In this document: in pieces, positions 1-4,986 of the stretch
Position numbering within the stretch: position 1 is the stretch's first letter
Layout of the letters: each line of letters begins with the position of its first letter
NCBI GenBank assembly: GCA_036278735.1
Contig: DASUKM010000008.1
Location: forward strand, 1-12,120
DNA length: 12,120 nt
Direction of reading: 5' to 3'
Source: DASUKM01 sp036278735
GTDB lineage: Bacteria > Acidobacteriota > Vicinamibacteria > Vicinamibacterales > 2-12-FULL-66-21
Notes under the pieces: generated by a model
Database searches by the model: none
What the model saw: the letters and a program-made list of their open reading frames with translations, nothing else
Told to the model about the DNA's origin: nothing
Translations under genes and position numbers: made by a program

Positions 1-678
1 CTCACCGTGTTCATCGCCGAAGACGCGCCGCGCGCGAAGATCGACGCGATTCGCGCGGCTGGCGCGGAGCTGCGCCCCTGTCGCGACTACGACGAAGCGG
101 AAGCGCGCGCCAAGGGACACGCGGCCGCCGGGCACGGGCTCTTCGTCTCTCCGTACTCGCACCCCGACGTCGTCGCCGGCGCGGGGACGATCGGGCTCGA
201 ACTCGCCGAGGGGATGCCCGGGCTCGACGCCGTCGTCGTGCCGATCGGCGGCGGCGGACTCGTCAGCGGCGTGGGCATCGCGATCGGCGCGCTATCGCCG
301 GCCACGCGGGTCATCGGAGTCGAGGTCGCCGCGTCGTGTCCGTTCACGAAGAGCCTCGCCGCCGGCCGCCTGGTCCACATCGACGTTGCTCCCACGCTCG
401 CCGACGGCCTCGCCGGCAACCTCGATCCCGACACCATCACGCTCGACATCGTCCGCTCGGTCGTCGACCGCATCGTCCTGGTGGACGAGCCGCAACTGCG
501 GCGCGCGCTCGCCGAGACTGTCGCGCAGGAGCACGTCGTCCTCGAAGGAGCGGCCGCCACCGGACCGGCCGCCCTGTGCCGCGACGATCTCGATCTGCAC
601 GGATGCCGCATCGCCGTCATCCTGACGGGCGCTAACATCGACGTGCGACAACTCATGACGGTCCTCAGTAGCCAGTAG
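1..678 (+). CDS. Threonine/serine dehydratase-like PLP enzyme, 3' part (5' end outside window)
   Basis: This is the C-terminal 225 codons of a fold-type II PLP-dependent enzyme of the threonine ammonia-lyase/serine racemase group. These enzymes deaminate Thr/Ser to 2-oxoacids or racemise Ser. The reading frame is open from base 1. Family members are usually about 310-330 residues, so roughly 100 residues, including the Schiff-base lysine, lie upstream. Visible signatures: the AEDAP.AKIDAIRAAGAE stretch typical of the domain after the lysine (fragment residues 6-23); the glycine-rich PLP-phosphate loop PIGGGGLVSG (81-90); and the C-terminal LTGANID motif that contacts the pyridine ring. The last residues (SSQ) and the TAG stop are encoded inside a CAGTAGC heptamer array, so the native 3' end seems to have been replaced by repeat. 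Substrate (Thr, Ser or another hydroxyamino acid) cannot be told from this part. The family assignment is secure. Confidence 0.9.
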   Translation, partial: LTVFIAEDAPRAKIDAIRAAGAELRPCRDYDEAEARAKGHAAAGHGLFVSPYSHPDVVAGAGTIGLELAEGMPGLDAVVVPIGGGGLVSGVGIAIGALSPATRVIGVEVAASCPFTKSLAAGRLVHIDVAPTLADGLAGNLDPDTITLDIVRSVVDRIVLVDEPQLRRALAETVAQEHVVLEGAAATGPAALCRDDLDLHGCRIAVILTGANIDVRQLMTVLSSQ

Positions 679-757
679 CCAGTAGCCAGTAACCCAGTAA
701 CCAGTAACCAGTAACCAGTAACCAGTAACCAGTAACCAGAAGGCAGTAGCCAGTAAC
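666..757 (+). repeat. Heptamer tandem array CAGTAGC/CAGTAAC (13 copies)
   Basis: Thirteen 7-bp units run from 666 to 757 with one extra base at 694: three CAGTAGC, seven CAGTAAC, one CAGAAGG, one CAGTAGC and one CAGTAAC. The first two units contain the last codons and TAG stop of the dehydratase gene. The array lies in sense orientation to that gene. It resembles the heptanucleotide STRR repeats known from filamentous cyanobacteria, but the lineage here appears different. It pairs with the array at 778-875 in opposite orientation. Confidence 0.92.
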
Positions 758-777
758 GACGACCAAGAAGTAATTGG

Positions 778-875
778 TGACCTGGCACTGGTGACCGGCG
801 ACTGGTAACTGGGATCTGGTAACTGGGATCTGGTTACTGGAATCTGGTTACTGGAATCTGGTTACTGGCTACTGG
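778..875 (-). repeat. Heptamer tandem array CCAGNNN on the minus strand (14 copies)
   Basis: Read on the minus strand from 875 downwards, there are fourteen 7-bp units. They begin CCAGTAG, CCAGTAA, CCAGATT, CCAGTAA, CCAGATT, CCAGTAA, CCAGATC, CCAGTTA and then become more diverged (CCGGTCA, CAGGTCA). In the better-preserved part TA and GAT versions alternate, giving an apparent 14-bp period. The array starts directly at the TGA stop of the kinase-like gene (876-878), in sense orientation to it. Only about 20 bp (758-777) separate it from the opposing array, so a transcript through both could fold into a long imperfect hairpin. Confidence 0.9.
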
Positions 876-1853
876 TCACCGACTCAGATACCACCAGACG
901 GCGGCCGCGGCGCCGGCGGCGGCGCCGATGGCGGCGGCGAAGAGACCGAAGCCCGGGTTGTCGGGAGAGGTGTCGAGCGGCATCAGGACCGACCGGTCGG
1001 CGACGTCGCCGGTGCGCACGTCGAGCACCGCCGCGACGCTCCTCAGCTCGGCCGCGAGCGCGGCGGCGCTTTGTTCGCGCTGCTCGAGATCGCGCGCGAG
1101 CGCCTTCAGCAGAATCGCGTCGAGCTCCGGCGGGACGGCAGGATTGGCGTCCGAGGGGGGCGGCACCTTGCCCTGGATGACGTGCATCACCGTGTCGGCG
1201 GCGGTGGGCGCCAGGAATGGATTGCGGCCCGTCAGCATCTCGTACGCGATCGTCGCGATCGAAAAAATATCCGTCCGGGCATCGACGGCGCTGTCGATCG
1301 CCTGCTCGGGCGAGAGATACGCGAGCACGCGGCGCGCCTCCGGGGGCAGCGCATCCGGATTCCGCGCCGCCTCCGCGCGGAGGCGGCCGCCGCGCGACCA
1401 GCGCGCCATCCCGAAGTCCAGAATCTTCGCGCTGCCCTTCCCGGTGACGATGACGGTGTCGGGACGCAAGTCGGTGTGGATGATGCCGCGCGCGTGGGCG
1501 TCGGAGACGGCATCGGCCACCTGCACGGCGATGTCGAGCGCGTGCCGCGGATTCATCGGCCCGCCGGCCATCTCCTCGGCGAGCGGACGTCCGGCGGCGA
1601 ACTCGTACGCCAGGAACACCCGATCGCCGGCGTCGCCGACGTCGAACAGCGTCGTGATGTTCGGATGCGAGAGCAGCGCCGCGGCCTGCGCGTCTTCCGT
1701 CAGCGCCGCGCGCTGCGCAGGGTCGGCGACGATCCCGGCGGGCACGAGCTTCAGCGCGACGGTGCGGCCGACCTTCGTATCGCGCGCGCGATGCACATCC
1801 CCCAGCCCCCCGGGGCCGAGGTCTTCGAGCAGGTTGTAATGCGCGATCGTCAC
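876..1853 (-). CDS. Small Ser/Thr protein kinase-like protein with C-terminal membrane anchor; atypical catalytic loop
   Basis: This 325-residue protein has a bacterial Hanks-type kinase domain (about 7-275) followed by one C-terminal transmembrane segment (about 301-323), with the kinase presumably facing the cytoplasm. Kept motifs: glycine loop GPGGLGDV (13-20), VALK lysine K35, catalytic-loop Asp128, DFG 146-148, and SPE (181-183) in place of APE. Changed motifs: HRDLKPEN reads HTDLRPDT (126-133), so the HRD Arg, the catalytic-loop Lys and the metal-binding Asn are replaced by Thr, Arg and Thr. The alpha-C Glu aligns with Asp54, next to Glu53. The long activation segment (149-180) has almost no Ser/Thr. 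It may be weakly active or a pseudokinase; this is inference. No sensor domain follows the membrane segment. The start is GTG at 1853 with AGGGATGG about 10 nt upstream. The SDR gene lies 84 bp upstream on the same strand. Confidence 0.88.
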   Translation of the reverse strand: MTIAHYNLLEDLGPGGLGDVHRARDTKVGRTVALKLVPAGIVADPAQRAALTEDAQAAALLSHPNITTLFDVGDAGDRVFLAYEFAAGRPLAEEMAGGPMNPRHALDIAVQVADAVSDAHARGIIHTDLRPDTVIVTGKGSAKILDFGMARWSRGGRLRAEAARNPDALPPEARRVLAYLSPEQAIDSAVDARTDIFSIATIAYEMLTGRNPFLAPTAADTVMHVIQGKVPPPSDANPAVPPELDAILLKALARDLEQREQSAAALAAELRSVAAVLDVRTGDVADRSVLMPLDTSPDNPGFGLFAAAIGAAAGAAAAVWWYLSR

Positions 1854-1882
1854 TCAGCATCCATCCCTGGCCGTCGTACGCG

Positions 1883-1910
1883 TCCGTGAAATCCGCGTCG
1901 GTCCGTGGCC
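1883..1910. repeat. Degenerate TCCGTG/CACGGA 9-mer repeat remnant
   Basis: Three consecutive units, TCCGTGAAA, TCCGCGTCGG and TCCGTGGCC, lie in the 84-bp spacer between the SDR stop and the kinase-like start. On the minus strand these read as GGCCACGGA and TTTCACGGA, the same words that build the large array at 11875-12120. I read this as a decayed short member of that repeat family. The similarity is visible, but the copy number is low. Confidence 0.5.
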
Positions 1911-1937
1911 GTCGTCGTCATCGGGACATCGCCGGGA

Positions 1938-2657
1938 TCACTTCCGCGGAGGCCGCGACGGCCGGATCTCGACGCGGCTCGGCAGGCTGCGCGGATCGTG
2001 CGCGAGCAGGTCCATCATCACGCGGGCGATGTCGTCCGGCGCCAGCTTCCAGTCGGCTTCGCCGCCCGAGCCGCGGAACTCGAAGCCTGTCGAGACCGAC
2101 CCCGGCATGATGTAGCTCACGCGGATGTCGTCGTACCGGACCTCCTGCATCAGCGACTCCGTGAACGCGTTGAGCCCCGCCTTCGAGGCGCAGTAGGCGC
2201 CCCCTCCTGGCAGCGCGTTCCTGCCCGCGAGGCTGCTCACGTTGATGATCCAGCCGCCACCCCGCCGCTTCAGGTGCGGGATCGCGGCGTGACAGCAATA
2301 GAAGACGCCGCTCAGGTTCGTGTCGAGCACCTGGCGCCAGTCCTCGATCGACATGTCCGCCACGTTGGCGAACCGGCCGACGCCCGCATTGTTGATCAGG
2401 ATGTCGAGGCCGCCGAACCGCGCCGCGGCCGCCTCCACGAGGCGCGCGGCATCCTCGGGGCGGCCGACGTCGCCGGCCACCGCGTGCACGGCATCCGGTT
2501 TTCCGAGCCGCTGCGCGGCCTCGTTCAATTCGTCCTGTTTGCGCGCGTTGAGGACCACGCGGCAGCCGGCGTCGAGCAGGGCTCTGGCGGCCGCGAAGCC
2601 GATGCCCTTCGAACTTCCCGTCACGACCGCGACTTTGCCGTCGAGTGATGTGGACAT
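1938..2657 (-). CDS. SDR-family NAD(P)-dependent oxidoreductase
   Basis: This is a complete 239-residue classical short-chain dehydrogenase/reductase, a cytosolic Rossmann enzyme of usual length (about 250). Motifs: cofactor loop TGSSKGIG (13-20), NNAG (89-92), the structural Asn114, the catalytic Ser of NVSS (141/142), YCASK with Tyr155 and Lys159, and the PGSVSTGF segment after the active site (about 185-192). Basic residues after the second strand (Arg39-Lys40) favour NADP(H); this is inference. The substrate is not identifiable, since the family covers sugars, keto-acyl groups, diketones and others. The short C-terminus (PSRVEIRPSRPPRK) resembles SDRs annotated as 3-oxoacyl-ACP reductase-like. 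The ATG at 2657 is chosen because the cofactor motif follows at normal distance. The gene is divergent from the malate dehydrogenase-like gene across 28 bp and may be cotranscribed with the kinase-like gene. Confidence 0.93.
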   Translation of the reverse strand: MSTSLDGKVAVVTGSSKGIGFAAARALLDAGCRVVLNARKQDELNEAAQRLGKPDAVHAVAGDVGRPEDAARLVEAAAARFGGLDILINNAGVGRFANVADMSIEDWRQVLDTNLSGVFYCCHAAIPHLKRRGGGWIINVSSLAGRNALPGGGAYCASKAGLNAFTESLMQEVRYDDIRVSYIMPGSVSTGFEFRGSGGEADWKLAPDDIARVMMDLLAHDPRSLPSRVEIRPSRPPRK

Positions 2658-2685
2658 GACCGTGTTCTATAGAATATGCGAGTCC
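2658..2685. promoter_or_regulatory. 28-bp divergent gene gap with central perfect palindrome TTCTATAGAA
   Basis: The two divergent start codons (2657 minus, 2686 plus) are only 28 bp apart. Near the middle is the perfect 10-bp palindrome TTCTATAGAA (2665-2674), a clear AT-rich island in a GC-rich region. It gives -10-like hexamers on both strands: TAGAAT at 2670-2675 (+) and TATAGA at 2671-2666 (-). Each is about 8-10 nt from the respective ATG, so transcripts would be leaderless or nearly so. No Shine-Dalgarno sequence is seen for either gene. The promoter reading is inference. Confidence 0.5.
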
Positions 2686-3543
2686 ATGTCCTCCGTCGCG
2701 ATCATCGGAGCCGGGCCGCTCGGCGGCGCGCTCGCGCACACGCTCGCGGCGCGCGGCAGCGCAGACGAGGTGCGGCTGATTGATCCGTACGCACGCGTGG
2801 CCGAAGGCAAGGCGCTCGACATCATGGAGGCGTCGCCGATCGAGGCGTTCGGCACGCGAGTCCGTGCCGACACGCACCTGAGCGCGGCAGCCGGCGCGAC
2901 CGTCGTCGTGTTCGCGGATCTGTTCGACGGCGGGGAAATCGCGGGGGAAAGCGGGCTGGCGCTGCTGCGGGACGTCGTGCGGCTGGAACCGGCGGCACCG
3001 CTGCTGTTCGCCGGCGCGTCGCAGCGCGAGCTGATCGGGCGGGCGGTCGGCGAGCTGCACGTGCCGGCACGCCGCGTGGTCGGCTCGGCGCCGCTCGCGC
3101 TCGAGTCCGCGGTCCGGGCCGTCGCGGCAGTCATGCTCGACGGCTCAGCGGTCGACGTCTCGCTCGCGGTGTACGGCGTGCCGCCGCGCTCCGCCGTGAT
3201 TGCGTGGGAATCGGCGACCGTCTCGGGGCAGCCGATCGCGTCGCGGCTGCCCGCACACCAGATGGCCACGCTCTCCTCGCGCCTGCCGGGCCTCTGGCCG
3301 CCCGGCCCGTACGGGCTCGCCAGCGCCGCCGCCGTCGTCGCCGGCGCGCTCACGATCGGCACACGCCGGCGGCTGACTTGTTTCGCGGCAATCGACGTGA
3401 GCTCCGCCGGGCGCAACCCGATCGCCGCGGTTCCGGTGGATCTCGCGCCCGGCGGCATCGCGCACGTCCGCGAGCCGGCGCTCAGCCGGCAGGAGCGGAC
3501 GCTGTTTGAAAACGGGTTGACCCAGGTCAGCGTCAGGCCGTAA
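2686..3543 (+). CDS. Lactate/malate dehydrogenase-fold protein lacking the catalytic residues (probable pseudoenzyme)
   Basis: This 285-residue protein is collinear with NAD-dependent malate dehydrogenase (usually about 310). It has the Rossmann loop GAGPLGG (8-14), Asp33 after strand 2, and the family stretch GKALDIMEASPIEAF (41-55). The end of the protein follows the family pattern too (PVDLAPGGIAHVREPALSRQE, about 250-270). The chemistry residues are gone. The substrate-loop arginines (usually GxxRKPGMSR) are replaced around 76-92 (ADLFDGGEIAGESG). The TNP Asn region reads FAGAS (108-112), LDSARFR reads LESAVRA, and the catalytic GGHGD motif reads GVPPR (164-168) at the same spacing before TVSGQPI. 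The frame is intact and protein-like, so this is not simple decay. It might bind NAD, act as a regulator, or have new chemistry; function is unknown. The start ATG at 2686 places the GxGxxG motif correctly; an in-frame ATG at 2656 would overlap the SDR start. Confidence 0.85.
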   Translation: MSSVAIIGAGPLGGALAHTLAARGSADEVRLIDPYARVAEGKALDIMEASPIEAFGTRVRADTHLSAAAGATVVVFADLFDGGEIAGESGLALLRDVVRLEPAAPLLFAGASQRELIGRAVGELHVPARRVVGSAPLALESAVRAVAAVMLDGSAVDVSLAVYGVPPRSAVIAWESATVSGQPIASRLPAHQMATLSSRLPGLWPPGPYGLASAAAVVAGALTIGTRRRLTCFAAIDVSSAGRNPIAAVPVDLAPGGIAHVREPALSRQERTLFENGLTQVSVRP

Positions 3544-3565
3544 AGGCCTGACGGCGATCTCAGGC
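3531..3565. terminator. Convergent-junction hairpin (9-bp stem, possible bidirectional terminator) with alternative pairing
   Basis: CGTCAGGCC (3531-3539) and GGCCTGACG (3545-3553) form a perfect 9-bp stem with a 5-nt loop that contains the TAA stop of the malate dehydrogenase-like gene. A further TCAGGC at 3560-3565 can pair instead with GCCTGA at 3546-3551, and it contains the TGA stop of the convergent sigma factor gene. There is no U-run on either side, so intrinsic termination is plausible but not classical. Confidence 0.6.
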
Positions 3566-4177
3566 GTTCTGCATCCGGCCGTGCAGATCGAGACCGCCCG
3601 CGAAATCGCCGAGATGGCGACGCAGAATCAGGCGCCCGCGATGGAGCCGCGACTTGAGCGTCTGCGGCTTGACGCGCAGCACCGCGCTGGCCTCTTCCGT
3701 CGAGAGGCCCTGAATGTCGCGAAGCAGAACCGGAATGCGATACACCGACGGCAGGTGCGTCAGCGCGGCAATCAGCCGTTCGCGCATCTGCGCGCGCATC
3801 AGCTGATCGTCGGCGAGCGTCGACCAGTCCGCCGGCTCCTGTTCGGGACGGCCGATCGCGTCGCCGCTCTGGTCGCTGCGCGACACCTCCGACGGACGGC
3901 TGAACCGCACGGTGCGAAGCCGCGACATCGCCGTGTTGAACGTGATCCGGTAAATCCAGGACGACAACGCCGCGTCCCCGCGGAAGGCATCGATCTTCCG
4001 ATACACCTTCATCAGGACGTCCTGGGTCACCTCTTCCGCGTCTTCCCGGTTCTTGAGATATCGAAACGCAAGCTGCTGGATCCGTGGACCGTAGGCCGAC
4101 GCCAGGTCGGCAATCGCAGTGCTGTCCCTGGCGCGCATGCGGCCGATCAGATCGCGCTCGCCTGTCTGCTCACGCAT
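3560..4177 (-). CDS. ECF-type RNA polymerase sigma factor (sigma-70 family, RpoE-like)
   Basis: This is a 205-residue extracytoplasmic-function sigma factor that would direct RNA polymerase to a small regulon. Region 2 (about 25-90) includes AFRYLKNREDAEEVTQDVLMKVYRKI-type core-binding sequence and the SSWIYRITFNTAMSRLR helix for -10 recognition. A linker rich in Ser, Gln and acidic residues (about 93-120) leads to region 4 (about 133-190) with LRDIQGLSTEEASAVL and the recognition helix PQTLKSRLHRGRL. A longer open frame extends upstream to 4579, but ATG at 4177 is preferred. It has GGAGG six nt upstream and matches the usual protein length; the upstream part has no sigma-like sequence and overlaps lipB. 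No anti-sigma gene is adjacent, because the next gene converges on it, so its control is not visible. Confidence 0.93.
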   Translation of the reverse strand: MREQTGERDLIGRMRARDSTAIADLASAYGPRIQQLAFRYLKNREDAEEVTQDVLMKVYRKIDAFRGDAALSSWIYRITFNTAMSRLRTVRFSRPSEVSRSDQSGDAIGRPEQEPADWSTLADDQLMRAQMRERLIAALTHLPSVYRIPVLLRDIQGLSTEEASAVLRVKPQTLKSRLHRGRLILRRHLGDFAGGLDLHGRMQNA

Positions 4178-4291
4178 CTGTGGCCTCCGTGTAGGACTGA
4201 ACACCCGAACGCGGGCAATTATTCCGCACCGGGCGTCGCACGATCGGCTGAGGTGTGAGGGTAAGCTGTTGGGAGTCAGTTGTTTGCGAAC

Positions 4292-4327
4292 GACGGATCG
4301 GCCACCGCCTACACGGACGGGCACGGA
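4292..4327. repeat. Degenerate CACGGA repeat overlapping the lipB 3' end
   Basis: Words GACGGATCGGCCAC (4292-4305), CACGGA (4312-4317) and CACGGA (4322-4327) match the building blocks of the array at 11875-12120. The last two lie inside the lipB coding strand as TCCGTG and encode the tail PCPSV and stop. Short and diverged, so only a tentative family member. Confidence 0.4.
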
Positions 4328-4986
4328 TGCTGGCGATCGACCATCGTCCGCCCGAACACCCGGCCGAAGACGTCGACGAGGACGCTTTCCACCTCGTCCA
4401 TTGGCACCGCTCGCCCAAGCTGCGCCCGGATCGACGTCACCCCGCGATCGGTGATGCCGCAGGGAACGATGAGGCCGAAGTGCGCGAGGTTCGGCTCGAC
4501 GTTGAGCGCGAAGCCGTGGCTGGTCACCCAACGCGAAATCCGCACGCCGATGGCGGCGATTTTCTCGTTGCCAACCCACACGCCCGTCAGCCCCTCGATC
4601 CGCCCGGCGTTGATGCCGAACGCCGCAACCGTGCCGATCAGGACTTCTTCCAGGTCGCGGACGTACCGGTGCACGTCGCAGCGGTCGGGTTTGAGGTCGA
4701 GAATGGGATAGCCGACGAGTTGCCCCGGACCATGGTAGGTGACGTCTCCGCCGCGTCCGGTTTCGAACAAGCCGACGCCGATCGCGGCGAGCGCTTCAGG
4801 CGTCCGCAGGACGTGCGATCGATCGTTGCGCGCTTTCACGCCAAGCGTGATGACCGGCGGGTGCTCGAGCAGCAGGAGCTGGTCTTCAATCCGGCCCGCC
4901 TTTCGCTCGTCGACGAGCCGCTTCTGCAGATCCAGCGCATCCGGGTACGCGACCACGCCGAGGCGGTGGACTTCCGTTACAGCCAT
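4309..4986 (-). CDS. lipB: Octanoyl-[acyl-carrier-protein]:protein N-octanoyltransferase (lipoate biosynthesis)
   Basis: LipB moves octanoate from octanoyl-ACP to the lipoyl lysine of E2 or GcvH, the first step of endogenous lipoylation; LipA then adds the sulfurs. The 225-residue protein has the full family pattern. The substrate-cavity motif RGGDVTYHGPGQ is at 78-89, followed by LVGYPILDL. The catalytic Lys142 lies in VGNEKIAAIGV, with HGFALNV following. The thioester-forming Cys176 is in VPCGITDRGVTS. Start: ATG at 4986, inside the last codons of the E2 gene (10-nt overlap). The open frame extends 34 codons further up, but that part has no similarity to the family and runs through E2. Translational coupling to E2 makes sense, because E2 is the substrate of the pathway. 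No lipA is present in the window. The last few residues lie in repeat-like sequence. Confidence 0.96.
   Translation of the reverse strand: MAVTEVHRLGVVAYPDALDLQKRLVDERKAGRIEDQLLLLEHPPVITLGVKARNDRSHVLRTPEALAAIGVGLFETGRGGDVTYHGPGQLVGYPILDLKPDRCDVHRYVRDLEEVLIGTVAAFGINAGRIEGLTGVWVGNEKIAAIGVRISRWVTSHGFALNVEPNLAHFGLIVPCGITDRGVTSIRAQLGRAVPMDEVESVLVDVFGRVFGRTMVDRQHPCPSV

Noticed and set aside
783..800. TGGCAC at 783-788 as a sigma-54 -24 element
   Set aside because: The matching -12 TTGC element is absent at the required spacing, and TGGCAC arises from the heptamer array.
666..875. Possible small coding gene or CRISPR in the CCAGTAA region
   Set aside because: The 7-bp unit and its many stops in at least one frame are tandem repeat structure. 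The long minus-strand frame here reads through the repeat and the dehydratase antisense strand with low-complexity peptide.
862..1860. Long alternative frames over the kinase-like gene on both strands
   Set aside because: Their peptides are Arg/Ala-rich with no domain, a normal by-product of GC-rich sequence. The kinase frame has clear motifs.
1905..2648. Long plus-strand frame opposite the SDR gene
   Set aside because: It is an antisense shadow of the SDR gene with no recognisable motifs.
4178..4308. Promoter for the sigma factor (AATAAT on the minus strand at 4223-4218)
   Set aside because: The hexamer is a fair -10, but no -35 or ECF-type AAC element is visible, so I did not list it as a feature.
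4178..4579. N-terminal extension of the sigma factor up to 4579
   Set aside because: The extension has no family similarity and overlaps lipB. ATG at 4177 has a strong GGAGG six nt upstream.
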